DNA of 64,000 nt from Globomyces pollinis-pini (Eukaryota > Chytridiomycota > Chytridiomycetes > Rhizophydiales > Globomycetaceae), in assembly GCA_025399215.1 (NCBI GenBank), contig MU621153.1, forward strand, positions 1-64,000, given 5' to 3'. Under the pieces are notes generated by a model. It was not told where the DNA came from. It searched no databases and was given only the letters and a program-made list of their open reading frames with translations. Positions within the stretch are counted from its first letter, which is position 1. Each line of letters begins with the position of its first letter. A program made the position numbers and the translations under genes. This document shows, in pieces, positions 1 to 11,766 of this stretch.

Positions 1-164
1 ACATACAAGTGCGGTAGCATGAATGTTGGCAGTGTGAATCTCTTATATTAACTTGGGTGATCTGAAAAAAAAACGAAGGTCAATTTTTATTTTTTTAATT
101 TTTAAAAGTCCAAATAGGCCGGCGTACATACGTGATTCTTGATTGTAAAAAAAAATCAAAAGGA

Positions 165-865
165 ATGACAGTTCAACAAATCCATTACAACCCACAAGAG
201 TATATCCATACAGTACCATAAACATTCTAATACTTTATTCAGGATACAGGAAATCTCATTTCTCGAAAAGCTTCCATTCAAGGTGTACAGAATATAATCA
301 TCAAAAGTTGTTGTATTATCAGACACAATGTTATTCTAAGAGGAGACTTGAGAAGATCTGGTCCAGGAGGTACTTTCAAACCCTGATTGGTAGATTAACC
401 AAAGGTGCCGTATCAATTGCTATGGGTGCATATTGTCATTTGGATGAAAACGTTGTCATTCGTCCTCCTTATAAAACTTATAAATCAGTTTTCAGTTATT
501 ATCCAATCAAAATTAGCGATCATGTCAGTATTGGTGAAAATTCATTAGTCGAAGCTGCAACAATTGGATCTTACGTACAGATTGGAAAAAATTGTGTTAT
601 TGTAATTGATTAGAAGAGATTGAACGTAGGGTTGTTTTACAATGATTAAAGAATGTTGTAAAATTCTAGATGGTACGATTATCCCTCCTTACTCTATTAT
701 TCCACCTTATTCAATTGTTGGTAATTCAGATCCTAATGATGGTTACGTATTTACATCTCATAGTCTTTAGTTAATTTCCAATCTGAAATGTTTGAAAGTA
801 CTCAAGATGAAATGGAATTTGATTCCAAATACTTTTACAATCACTTGTTTGTCCCTATTGCTTAG
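165..865 (+). CDS. DCTN5: Dynactin subunit 5 (p25)
   Basis: Left-handed beta-helix (hexapeptide) protein of the dynactin pointed-end complex, which links dynein to membrane cargo. Joining exons 165-212, 243-369, 405-601, 630-741 and 771-865 gives a protein starting MTVQQIHYNPQEYIHTDTGN and running through RGDLRRSGPGG, VIRPPYKTYK, IGSYVQIGKNCVI, KECCKILDGT and the C-terminal STQDEM helix, all matching p25 in order and length. Introns are 30, 35, 28 and about 29 nt. The fourth donor is uncertain: GTTACG at 742 keeps frame, but a 17-nt alternative (747-763) also does. The start was chosen because exon 1 supplies the conserved N-terminal YNPQEYI. The function is known for the family; the gene model is my inference from frame and homology. 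Confidence 0.9.
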
Positions 866-1192
866 AAAACTAACTGTTGATTTGATTATTGTAGAAATAT
901 ATAAATATTCATGTTTGGCTTTATTAAACACAATGATAGGTTGGTTGTATACTTAATATACACGTATAAATTCATGAGAACGATGTATATTAGGGAGCTG
1001 GAAAGGAATGAACACAAATGAAATTGAGTGATACGAGAAGGGTTATTGTAAACAACAAAAAGCAGGGTGTTATATTTACTAATCAACCATAAACAATAGA
1101 ATCTCATACGCTTACCATTCTTCAGTCATTCAATTGTAAGATATTCAAAGTAACTGTAGCTTTCCTACTGTCAAGATTGCAATCCCAATACA
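866..1192. other. Intergenic stretch, nothing recognised
   Basis: It lies between DCTN5 and the GRAM-domain gene, both on plus, so it should hold the DCTN5 3' end and the promoter of the next gene. The only open frame (minus, 73 codons) is low complexity and has no recognisable motif. Confidence 0.5.
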
Positions 1193-2253
1193 ATGATTTC
1201 AAATCAATCAAATATTCATCAACATTCATTCAAAGCATTGGATATTCATCGAAACTCCATCAAAATATTGGAACAACCTGTACAAAAACTATCCAATCAT
1301 ACCAAGAAATACTTCAAACGAAATGATGAATTGCATCATCGATTTCCTGAAATCAATCAAAAAGAATTACTAATTGATGGTACTTGAATAACATTTCTTT
1401 TATTCCAATCAATGATTCTCACTTTTGTTTGATGGGTACTAAAGTCTGTTAGATTTCTGTTGTGCATTCAAACGAGGAGTAACTCTTTCTCAAGGTCGAT
1501 TGTATATTACCAAAAAAAGACTTTGTTTCTACTCACAAATCCTTGGAATCAAGCAACGTGTAATAACTATCGTTTTAATGGATAGATTGTCCTTTGTTTG
1601 GAGGATATTGATTCTATTTTACCTAAATCAGAGTTGGGATTTATTCCCAATGCTATTGAAATAATGAGTGATTTTAAACGAGTAACAATTCTAATGGATT
1701 TATTTAATTCTAGTATTGTTTTGTTAGTTTCTTAAAACGCGATTTGGCATTCCAACAAGTTTCTTTAGTATGGAATGGATATATTAAACCAATTTCCATC
1801 GATTCTTCACGACCATTGATGATAAAGACTTCCATTTACACCCCATCAAATGTACAGAAACCTATTGAATGTGACAATGGATTACAATTAGAATTGAAAC
1901 CTAAACTTCATACCGCAAATCCATTAAAATCAAACAAATTGGATATTAATACAACTATTTCAGATCCAATTCCGATTTTAGAAAAAAACTTGATACTAAA
2001 TGATGAATCCTATAAATGTATCCAAATGAAACCAGAAAACATATTGTCAGATACTATCATGATTCACAAATCCAAAATCAAATCCATTTACAAATACATC
2101 AATTCCAATACAAAGATAGTATCATATTACGTGATGATAAGCATTTTAATTATATATGCAATATTCTACGTTATTGGATTAAGAAATCAACTTCAAATTT
2201 TGGAATTAAAACTAGATCAATTGATTCATTCTAATGATCATTCATCACCTTAA
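1193..2253 (+). CDS. GRAM-domain protein with C-terminal membrane anchor
   Basis: Exons 1193-1379, 1453-1559, 1586-1681 and 1714-2253 join into one frame. After a basic N-terminus the GRAM (PH-like) domain is clear: FCCAFKRGVTLSQGRLYIT, KKRLCFYSQILG, then EDIDSILPKSELGFIPNAIE and SFLKRDLAFQQVSLVW. The C-terminus carries one hydrophobic helix (SYYVMISILIIYAIFYVIG) followed by a short polar tail, so it is probably a tail-anchored ER or contact-site protein. GRAM domains bind phosphoinositides or sterol-bearing membranes, and related fungal proteins (Lam/Ysp family) also carry a VASt/StART-like domain, which I do not see here. Introns are 73, 26 and 32 nt; the first is longer than usual for this window. 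The next gene is convergent. Confidence 0.8.
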
Positions 2254-2362
2254 ACATTGCAATACTTTCAATATAATTAATCCATTGAAGTAAGTGTGTA
2301 TAAAATGTTATAATCCCACAATTCAAATCATTTGTTTTATATAAATTAGGTAATTTATTAAA

Positions 2363-2400
2363 GACAGTCTATAAAGATTATTTTGACAGTCTATAAAGAT
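2363..2400. repeat. Direct repeat, two 16-bp copies
   Basis: gacagtctataaagat occurs at 2363-2378 and again at 2385-2400, in the 193-bp space between the convergent GRAM and anoctamin genes. A small palindrome, atcgat-aaaaat-atcgat, lies just beyond at about 2429-2446. Both may be 3'-end processing signals or simple duplication; I see no further evidence. Confidence 0.6.
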
Positions 2401-2446
2401 AGTAGTGATATACACTGGGTATAATAGTATCGATAAAAATATCGAT

Positions 2447-5400
2447 TTACATGAATGCTCGTGAACGATGTATGTTAATAGGTTCCGCATCTACCGAATT
2501 ATCATGTGAAAGTCTTCGTCGTTGTTTTAATCGTAAATGTTCAAAATGCATTTCAGATTGTATCCCGATTTTAACTGTTCCAGGAATAATTGGAATCATA
2601 TTTGCGATTCCGAAAAATATAAATGCAATATGCTATTTGATTAATAATTGGATTGATTACTTCGTATGCCAATATAAATAAGATTCTTGCATAGAAAAAT
2701 CGTCGGTTTTCGTCCAAGTCAAAAACAGTGATATCCTTTAATGCGAAATTCAAAAATCCATCAAATGCTTCCGATACAAATGCAATTGTGAGAGCATTTG
2801 TGAATATTCCAATATATACAATAAACTTGATCATTTTTTCCCATGACCCAATATCCTTGACTAAAATATTACTATTAGTGTCTATTTACCTGGGCGAGAG
2901 AAAGGTCTTTGAAAATGCTTGAGGCGAGACCATGCATCTGGAGTTATTAATACATTAAATATACCAATTTTCACTTCCAAGACCGAAAAAAGCCAAGATA
3001 CTAATGGGCCTAAGGGATTCATCGGAGAAAACATAACCACAAACCCAATTTGGATAGCTAGATATCAGCATTTGAATTTTAATGTACCTTGACTGGTATA
3101 ATCAGAATGTAAATCATCTAAAGTGAATGGCATTAAATTTCCATCCAACAGATATTCTGGTAATTTTTTGTCTTTTGGTAATATTTTCTTTGGTGGTGAA
3201 CCAAAAAAGAAGTTATTTGACTTTAGATTTGCCCAAAGACTATTAAAGTAAGGTTTAGTAATTTCTCCCAATTGCGTGACTGTTTGTCGAAATACAAGGA
3301 TAGAAAATACTTGACCCATAACACTAGTCAAACAGTGTACGTTGTTTTGATTATTATTAATTGGCCCGATATTGATACCACAAACATCCGAAAATAGTCC
3401 TATGTGTGAGATTGATGACTTTACCAAATATTTTATAATCAGGCATCAAGAAACTCATGATAGGTCGTACAATTGCAAGATAGGTGATAACTCCAAAATT
3501 GTTGACAAAACTCAAAATCAGTCCTTTAGTAACCAAACTATCTAATGATGTTAGTAAGAACAATTTTACTTTCATAATCAAATGCAGTTTTGTGATTTTC
3601 ATATTCGTTTAATGCAACAGATAGCCATCTATATAAAGGTCTCAAAATTGTGATTTGGGCCACAGTAAAAACGGTAGTAGCTGCAGTAGTGGAGAAAGTT
3701 GGAACACGTAGTAAAATATTGTTGGATGATTTCTTAAATTCTGTTTGAAGTTTTGCTAAAAAGGCCTGTAGAATAAGCATTCCTACTATAGATGCACAAA
3801 GAATGGCAAAAGCCAAAGATAAAATCATATAAGAAACTATTTTCTTCTGCACTCTTGCTCTTAATGGAACATAAGTTTCAGTTTTTCCAGTAACTGGTGA
3901 AGTTCTTGTTGCTGTAGGTCTCCAATTTGCCCTAGGTTTATCATTTTCCTCTACAAAAGTCGTATCCCACATAAATGCCAAATATGCGCTTTGACGTTTC
4001 CAATACCGTAGGTATAAAATAGACCTGACATTAACCACAAATCACTTACCAAACATTGATAAACATTGCATAAAATGGGGTTAATTCGTTATCAAACAAA
4101 AGATATGATTTAGCTTTTAAATCTAAACCTGGTTCAAAAGCAAATCGATAGATTCCATAGAAAAAAGTCAACATCCCACCAATTGAAGCAGCTTGGATCC
4201 AAATGGTATAGTAGCCTAGCCAAGCAAAATAAAATGCTTGCTCTTCTCCGAAATAGTTTCTCATATCCTCTGCTGGTAAGTAATTAAAAAAGTTTTTGTA
4301 TTGATAGGATTCTTGAAGTTTTTTGTATAATCCATGTCGAGATCCTTCTGGTCTAAACAACAATTGACATGAGCTATGCATAGAAATTTCAGAAATAGTA
4401 TCATCATCGGGTGATACTCCTTTTGGGAGTTGATCAAGCTCTAATGCTACTAATGGACCATCATGAACTCCATAACATGCATCATAGATTCTTCTTGATA
4501 TTAAATCAAACACAGATGATTTCGAACTGGAAACAGATGCAAAGTTAACTTCAGCTTCTAATAAAATAGAACTCATCTACAAATTAATCAGGATAATTTT
4601 ACCAATTCAATTCTTTTAGCAGATGGGAAGAAATAGAACTTGACTGTGGTGGAACTTCCAGCACCTCCTTTGTAATCACTAAGGTATTCTCGAAAAAACC
4701 GAACGGACCGGTTTGGTTTAATTATAGCAGCATCAGAATCTAAAAATGGTAGAGTTGTTTTTGGTAGACTGTTTCTTGAATTTCGAACAGCATCATTTTT
4801 TGTATATCGTTTTAAAGTCTACCGTAAATAACTTCTGAAGGCACTTACTTCAAATGAAAGGTTACATCTAAAAGCACGACGTTCTGCTTCATTACATAAA
4901 GCTTCAAAAGTAGCCTATTTGATTAGCGCTTAAAGGAAGTTTACCATTAATTTCAAGTATCTATGTTGTGGTTGAGATTCATGTCTTTCGTACTCCACAA
5001 TTAACCCTTTATCAAGCAGTGCCTCAATATGCTTTCCACGTATAACTGACATTGGTTCTTTTTCATTCGATTCATCAGTCAAAAAATTGATCAATTGTTC
5101 CAAAGTAAAATCTGGTTCATTTTTTGGATCATATTTGATAATTGCATCCCAAGGTGAAAGGTGATTGGAGTACAATATCTTGACAAATGCATCTGCATGC
5201 CGACGATCTCCAAACTCATCCATAGCATCTAACACTAATGACCTGGGATTATCCAATTGCCAACTTGATATTTCATCAAACAAATCTACATCTTGAATAT
5301 CTTTCATCATTAAACAACGGTTATTCAGTCTACGAATAGTAATTGTGTCGGGTAAATTAAACTCTTTTAGTTCAGTGTATAAATCCTCTTCTTCTAAATC

Positions 5401-6332
5401 TACAGTTTGTAAATCTTTCAAGTAAACTGGTTTCCAAGGTAATACAAAACTTGCAGTACTTCTTCTGGGGCCACGATTTACCCTTAAATTTCTAGATGAA
5501 CCAACACTAGTGTTTGTAAGTTGCCTTCGAAAACTGTTTCTTGTATGCGGTGGAATGGATCCATTTCTAGACCTCTTTCTTGATTTGAATTCTTCTACGA
5601 AAGATACAGGACTTGTTTTGTCTGAAGACCACACTTCTGGATCAAATGGTATCTGCTTTACCAAATCTTCTTTTGACTTGTATATGCCCTTAACAAGAGC
5701 ATGTGATGGATTCAATACTGAAGACTCATCGTCAGTCATTGTTGTGATCGAAGCATTCTCCAAAAAAGGTAAAGCAGGTGGTTGTGCTTCATATATTGTG
5801 GATGGAGTCTGGTTATGAAGGTGTGTTCTGTCTCTTTCGGGTATAGGAGTCATTTTGTGTATCTCATCTTTAACGTTTACAGCATTTGATGTCTGTGGTA
5901 ATGGGCTTTTGGATAACACTCCATGTAATGGTTGCGCAATAAATGTAGCTGGATGTCTTAATCGGTTTGAATCAAGTTGTGGAGATAAACTTTGGGCAGC
6001 TGAAGTACTCTCGTCCAATTGACTGATTCCCCTTGTATCTGAGTTATTTAATGGTTTTATAGTATTGTTCACATAACTTATTTTTTGAATTCCAGGATCC
6101 AAAGTTGAATTTCTTTGTGGTTTTGACGTATTTTGATTGTCATTTAAATTTCCGTCCAAGTAACTTTTGCTCTGATTATCCCAAAATGGAATTAATTGTT
6201 GTACTATACTTGTTGAAGAACCATGGTTACTATCATTGTCTTGATTACTTTTAACAATTAACTAAATTGCTTGTGTTACCTATTTTTAACATTTTCTAGG
6301 AATGAATTTGAGGATTGAGGATTAAAGCTCAT
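2447..6332 (-). CDS. Anoctamin (TMEM16/Ist2-like) membrane protein
   Basis: A multi-exon minus-strand gene starting MSFNPQSSNSFLENVKN at 6332. The N-terminal ~450 residues are polar and disordered. The cytosolic region that precedes the channel/scramblase core follows (4930-5450), then GEEQAFYFAWLGYYTIW with the first membrane helices (4046-4576), TYVPLRARVQKKIVSY and the following helices (3538-4038), and the conserved C-terminal segment YIGIFTNALTIAFVSEAFD (2571-2834). A 28-nt intron then leads to HIAFIFFGIANMIPIIPGT and a charged tail ending at 2447. TMEM16 proteins are Ca2+-regulated lipid scramblases or channels; fungal Ist2 tethers ER to plasma membrane. The long disordered N-terminus is unusual. 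Whether this copy scrambles lipid cannot be told from sequence. It shares a divergent promoter with the zinc-finger gene. Confidence 0.9.
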
Positions 6333-6894
6333 ACTTTCTAACAAATTGTTTGAGTTGGATTTTGTTTCTTTGGCTCCTCAAGGACCAATTAACCCGTTTC
6401 AAGTCAGCCACTCTTTTGTACTCATACCATTAGTGCGCAAGTATCTACTTACCGTGTACTGCAGAAGTATCTGACATACTGTCACAGTAGTTGATATTCA
6501 ACCTCCCATCATAATTATTAAAAACTGGTTACTTTATGTCAGTCAATTTTTTAGTTTATTTAGATAGATATTGCTACAAACGCATTGAGGACAATCATGA
6601 AATTTCAACTAGAACAAGAACAACAAATTTATGTTGTAGTGCATTCATTCCTATACTGTATCTAATATCCAAAAAGCGTGAATTTCTTCTAAACTTCACA
6701 AGCAACCTGTGAAGTACACGTTATACTACAATTGAATTCATTTTATTCGTTGATATTTCTATATATTGCCATCTAAATGTTATCTATTTCCTATTTGTCT
6801 TACCAAAAATGTAGTGGCGCAGTAGTTTAAATTCCCCAAAAAACAAATCAATCCTTTCAAAAGAAATTGAAAATTCTTACAACAAACCCTGGAT
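6333..6894. other. Divergent intergenic region with an 8-bp inverted repeat
   Basis: 562 bp between the starts of the anoctamin (minus) and zinc-finger (plus) genes, so it must hold both promoters. It has a perfect inverted repeat, acttcaca-agcaacc-tgtgaagt, at 6693-6715. No ORF or RNA gene is recognised. Confidence 0.6.
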
Positions 6895-7569
6895 ATGCCC
6901 GGAAACTTAATGTTCGATAGCTACGATGGTCAATACAAGTGTATTCCTTGTGACCGATGGTTTGTGAACCGTAATTCAGGTTTACAACATCTTACCATGA
7001 GTGTTTATCACGACTATTGTGTAAAATGTGATAAGGAATTCAGTTCTCACGTCTCCCTTCAGCAGCATTTAAATACTTCAAACGCTCATGTTGAAAACAG
7101 TTTGAATTTGAAATGTCCAAATTGTAACGCTCGATTTAATCGTTATAGTCAACTTGCAAATCATGTTGAAACCAAACATTCGTCTAGAAGAGCAGTCGAA
7201 AATTATATTCGTAGTCAAGACCAGTACAATGTTGTAACCGTCCCTATGATTGGCTGGAACCAATCTGATGACGATTTTTCCCAATATTCTTCCTCAACTC
7301 TGGCTGAATTCTGTTACAAGGGATATCAACATTATGAATGCCCTTATAATGATTGTTATAAAGTGCTCCAATCTGCTTCTAACCTTTGGAATCACGTCAA
7401 CTCAAAAGCGCATTCCAAGTATGCTTATCATTGCCCAGGATGTAGAAAGACATTTGTTAGTGTTGGTGGATTGTTTACCCACTTTGAATATGGATGTCGC
7501 AACAGAGAAGAAGCAGCTCAAGGATTCGCTCAAATGATGAATTCCATGAGAACCCTTGGATTTCACTAA
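6895..7569 (+). CDS. C2H2 zinc-finger protein, five fingers, intronless
   Basis: A 224-residue single-exon protein. Five C2H2-type units are visible: CIPCDRWF...H (residues ~16-40), CVKCDKEFSSHVSLQQHL (~43-65), CPNCNARFNRYSQLANHV (~75-98), CPYNDCYKVLQ...H (~150-176) and CPGCRKTFVSVGGLFTHF (~180-202). The first, second and fourth have long His-His spacing, and the last ends in Cys rather than His. The ~45-residue spacer between fingers 3 and 4 and the short C-terminal tail are polar. It is likely a nucleic-acid-binding protein. No activation or repression motif is evident, so the target and role are unknown. Confidence 0.8.
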   Translation: MPGNLMFDSYDGQYKCIPCDRWFVNRNSGLQHLTMSVYHDYCVKCDKEFSSHVSLQQHLNTSNAHVENSLNLKCPNCNARFNRYSQLANHVETKHSSRRAVENYIRSQDQYNVVTVPMIGWNQSDDDFSQYSSSTLAEFCYKGYQHYECPYNDCYKVLQSASNLWNHVNSKAHSKYAYHCPGCRKTFVSVGGLFTHFEYGCRNREEAAQGFAQMMNSMRTLGFH

Positions 7570-7667
7570 CTTTAGTTTTTCGTACATTCGGTACGATCAT
7601 TAAGAATAATTATCAAAGATTTATTTGGTTGTTTTGAGTATTTACTTTAGTTTTTCATTTTTAATTC

Positions 7668-10600
7668 ATGTTTGGTTTTGATGGCAATTTTAAGAATAAA
7701 CGACCCATAAATATTGGTGGAAGACCAGTGACTTTATCAAAGGATCAGCTACTAGAAAAGAATAAATTGGAAAGGCTGGAACGAGAAAGGATTCGTTTAT
7801 CCAATCTCTCTGCTTCGAAAATTCAGGTACAAATACAATGAAATTAATCATAATTCCAGTCATTTTATCGAAATAGATCCAAATTAAAAAAAGAATTCAA
7901 TTTGGAACGATCTAACTGGTCTAGTCCAAAAACTATAACACAAATACCAAGTGCACTAAGTCAATTGGAGTCATTTTATAACATAGTTCTGGATCGACAA
8001 AAATTACTAGATATCCTGGAATTAATTAATATCAACAAACAGTTTTTGGATTCTTTATGGTCACTAAAAGATGTTTATTTAGTTGCCAACTGGACCCTAT
8101 GTTTGAAAAGACTAGTAGTATTATCTACTCCATTGATTTTTTTCAATTCCACCGTTGTATTTCTAGAACAAATGATTGATTCGATTGGCAGTGTCTTAAA
8201 TCTCAACTTGTACAGGTATCTTAAAAATATATTCAACCCAGCCAAAATCTTCAACTATTGATTACAACCATAAACAAACAAGTTGCTTGGATCAAAAATA
8301 ATGTAAGTGTGGAACATCTCATATGCATTTAGTTGATCTCAGAATCCGACGTCGAATTAAATCAAACGATTTTTACTTTCACTCTTCAAATTCTCAATAT
8401 TGGAGTTAAATTGAACGTTCAAAATATTATATCCAAATTCATTGAGAATCATTTGATATCATCACCAAATATCCTAACAATTTCACCATCTGTAACACAA
8501 TTAATTCCCTTTAATGAAATTTCGGCCGCTATACGGGATTTCAACTTGAAGAATTTAGATTCAAAAAGTGTTTTGGATTTGTTTTGTAATTATATTAGTT
8601 TGGGAGAGTTTAAATTGTCGGAAATTGACATTTTCGGACTGGTATCTATGTCTTATATTAAACATATAGGAATCATACGTTCGAAGTTTGAATTACATAG
8701 TTGAGAATATTCCAGAAAATGTTTTTCAATCTCTTCATAAACTTACTATTGTGAATGATGATATGGATATTGACGAAGATGAGCAGAATGACGCAATTTC
8801 TACCGTCCCCGATATCGTGCTAGAAGACTATCAAATCAAAAATCTTTCATATTTGACTCAACAACAACATTTGAAGTCCATTATTAGGCTATCCGATAAC
8901 GTTTCTAGTTTCCAACCGTTATGCTATTTTTTGATTACGATAATATCAAGATGGCCACATGAAAAGTTTAACCTTTCGTCATACATCTTGTTTAAATGTG
9001 ATAAAATGTTTCCAAAAGTCTTGTTACAATCATTCAACAAATCTATTCTTGCTCAAAAACTTCAAACGGAAACCAGTTTCGCATCCTTGATCAATGATTC
9101 TCTTTACTTACCTGATTGGTCAACCTTGATGTTATTTTGTGAACTCTATTCGAGACTACTATTCACAATGGCGGATGAAGAATTCTTTAGTATTGATGGT
9201 ATCATTGTTTTAGCGGATATTATACCACTTACATTGATTTTAAAGGTAAAATGAGGTATTGATATTTAAATTTTAGAAAATTGTATATGAATTGTATTGG
9301 AATCCATCCACAATGACCTCCAAAGGTCATTTTTGTGATTCTATATTGTCATTAACTTATGGTCGAGAAATATTTTCACGAATCCTGTCCCAGATATATA
9401 CAAGAGAGTAACATTTGACTGTTTTAATACATAGTACTCGAAAAAAGTTTACTGATTCGGATCACTGGTTATGGTCAGATAATGTAGAATTATTCAATTG
9501 TTTGGAACAAATTCCATCACAAACAAGTGATGAATATCAACCCTCTCCAACAACGATCAATTTCAAATCAGATATGATTTTAGCTTGTCAAGCAATCTTG
9601 ACAGATATTCCATTTGTAATTCCTTTTGAAAGACGAGTCAATTTATTCCGAAATTATGTTAAACATGATCGAAAAGAGTAAAGTTGCTTTTTAATCGTGT
9701 AGGTTGAATATTGAATTAACTGGATGGATGGCACCCGTCTCTAATGTGACGATACGTCGGTCGCAAGTTTTTGAAGATGGGTATGCACAGTTAGACAGAC
9801 TAGGTAAGTAATCATCTTCTAAAGTTGTTCAAGGGCCATTGCTGAAGAACCGTATCGCCATCAGTTTTGTTGATAAATATGGTCAAATGGAATCCGGTCA
9901 AGATGGTGGTGGGTTATTTAAGGAATTTATGACTTCATGTCTTAAACAAGCATTTGACAAAAATCTTGGCTTGTTTCATGTTAATGAAGAGAATCTTTTA
10001 TATCCTGCTCCAACATCTTATGCTTCAGAGTGTAAGTCAATAGATGGTTTTAACTTTATAAAGTAGAGCAACTACAATTGTTCAAGTTTCTCGGTAGAAT
10101 CATTGGAAAAGCATTGTATGAAGGAATTCTAGTTGATGCGGCATTTGCATCATTCTTTTTATCCAAATGGTTGGGCAAACGCAATTACCTGTATGATTTA
10201 CCTTCGTTAGACCCAGAATTTTATCAATCTTTGATGTTTCTGAAAAATTATGCAGGAGATATTAGTGATTTATGTTTAACAATGACTGTTACAACAGAAA
10301 TATTTGGTCAAACTACAAATGTTGATTTAATCAAGAATGGTTCTAATATCAATGTTACTGCTGAAAACCGAATCCAGTATATCTATTTAGTCGCCAATTA
10401 TAAACTTAATGTTCAAATAGCAAGGTATATCTTCAGTTTGCTTAATTTGTAGGCAATGTTCTGCTTTTTTTCAAGGTTTGGTAGATTTGATCAATCCAAG
10501 ATGGATCAAGATGTTTAATGAGGTTTGACATCCAGAAAATAAATTAACAAAGTAGCAAGAGTTACAGATTTTAATTGGCGGTCTTCAAGTTCCAATTGAT

Positions 10601-10967
10601 ATTAATAATCTAAAACAATTTACCACATATGGTGGAGTGTTTGATGAACATCATCCAACAATTGTTATGTTCTGGAATGTGATTGAAACATTTGATGATA
10701 GTCAACGGTCTAAACTGATTAAATTCATCACTTCTTGTTCACGACCACCACTACTTGGATTTGGAGAATTAAACCCACGATTGTGTATTCGATTTGCAGG
10801 ACAAGATCAAACTCGATTACGTAACTATTTTAATTTTTGTTGATTTATTAGCTACTGCTTCTACTTGTGTTAACCTTTTGAAGTTACCTGCATATCTAGA
10901 TGAAGAAACTCTCAGGGATAAATTGATTTATTCTATTAATGCTGAGGCTGGGTTTGATCTAACATAA
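7668..10967 (+). CDS. HUL5: HECT-type E3 ubiquitin ligase, Hul5/UBE3C family
   Basis: The N-terminus MFGFDGNFKNKRPINIGGR with the following KIQSFYRNR IQ-like motif is diagnostic of UBE3C/Hul5, a proteasome-associated ligase that extends ubiquitin chains. The HECT domain begins near 9700 (ELTGWMAPVSNVTIRR, MESGQDGGGLFKEF, RIIGKALYEGILVDAAFASF) and ends with the catalytic Cys loop TASTCVNLLKLP and an acidic-aromatic C-terminus, stop at 10967. Introns that could be fixed are 7827-7859 (33 nt), 8216-8241 (26), 8303-8332 (30), a 28-nt one near 8640, a 25-nt one near 9680 and a 32-nt one near 10033. The 7827-7859 acceptor was chosen because it alone restores the IQ motif. The gene seems intact. It precedes a convergent membrane-protein gene. 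Confidence 0.93.
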
Positions 10968-11073
10968 AATATTGTATATTCCTTACTTTTTTTTCAAGTG
11001 CTTTAGATGATTTGGTTCAAGTTTGAATATTTTATAATATGTTTATTTAAATGTACTAACAGATAACATGAGG

Positions 11074-11766
11074 TTATATGATACGTTTTGCGCGCATCGC
11101 TTGGAGAGATAGGTAACCAAAAACCAGACAAATCACCCAAGCAAAATAATTCCAAGAATCGATTTGAAGGCCAAGCATCGTTGGTAATCTCATGATTGCT
11201 GGAATACAACACCCTCCAAAGAAAGCAAAAGTCATGGACGTTTGATGATTCTTGACATCACCTTTTCTTATTTGATAGTAACCTTGAATTTGTGAAGATA
11301 CTTGTAGAAATCCTCCAATTGAAATACCAATTGAAAATCCGATTCTTTCTGAATTCAATGGATCTCCAAGTTGACGAGTAAACCAAACAATGGTAAATCC
11401 AAAGATAGTACTCAAAAGACCAGTAACCAAACTACATCTGCCCAGTATTTTATGAATCATGCGGTATGTAGGGCCATGGGAAGGGGTGTGGAATAGATTC
11501 CAAATCATAATCCAAACTGTTATAAATGCATTAACTAAATGGAATCCAATAATCCAGTCTATCTTTGGACTACCATACTTTTCAGGGTTGATAAAGAAAG
11601 GAATTCCTCGACCAACTGTGAACCAAATGGATAAGATGGTGAGAAGCAAGAACCATAAGTTAAAGTTTCCATTCCAAACATAACGATTCTGTTGATCAAC
11701 TGTTTGTGGTTGTTCGGTGGTTTTTGGTTCTGATTGATTTTGATTAGATTCTAGTTGATTTTCCAT
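11074..11766 (-). CDS. DUF2306-like integral membrane protein
   Basis: 230 residues in one exon. A polar Gln/Glu-rich N-terminus (~30 residues) is followed by several hydrophobic helices: WFLLLTILSIWFTVGRGIPF, IIGFHLVNAFITVWIMIWNL, a segment after MIHKILGRCSLVTGLL, then GFSIGISIGGFLQ, MTFAFFGGCCIPAIMRL and YFAWVICLVFGYLSL. The HKILGR motif and the NHQTSM-helix-R pattern resemble DUF2306/cytochrome b561-like membrane proteins, whose function is not established. The match is weak and by eye. The start codon coincides with the edge of the duplicated contig end (11762), so the upstream region is affected by the assembly problem. Confidence 0.6.
   Translation of the reverse strand: MENQLESNQNQSEPKTTEQPQTVDQQNRYVWNGNFNLWFLLLTILSIWFTVGRGIPFFINPEKYGSPKIDWIIGFHLVNAFITVWIMIWNLFHTPSHGPTYRMIHKILGRCSLVTGLLSTIFGFTIVWFTRQLGDPLNSERIGFSIGISIGGFLQVSSQIQGYYQIRKGDVKNHQTSMTFAFFGGCCIPAIMRLPTMLGLQIDSWNYFAWVICLVFGYLSLQAMRAKRII

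Noticed and set aside
886..1107. 73-codon minus-strand ORF
   Set aside because: Low-complexity hydrophobic sequence, no motif, no plausible start context or neighbours.
1380..1452. GRAM-gene 73-nt intron as a two-unit stack
   Set aside because: No AGGT occurs inside it; the only GT...AG reading is a single intron.
7827..7876. Frameshift in the N-terminus of HUL5
   Set aside because: Using the acceptor at 7859 instead of the one at 7876 gives a 33-nt intron and the conserved KIQSFYRNR motif in frame.
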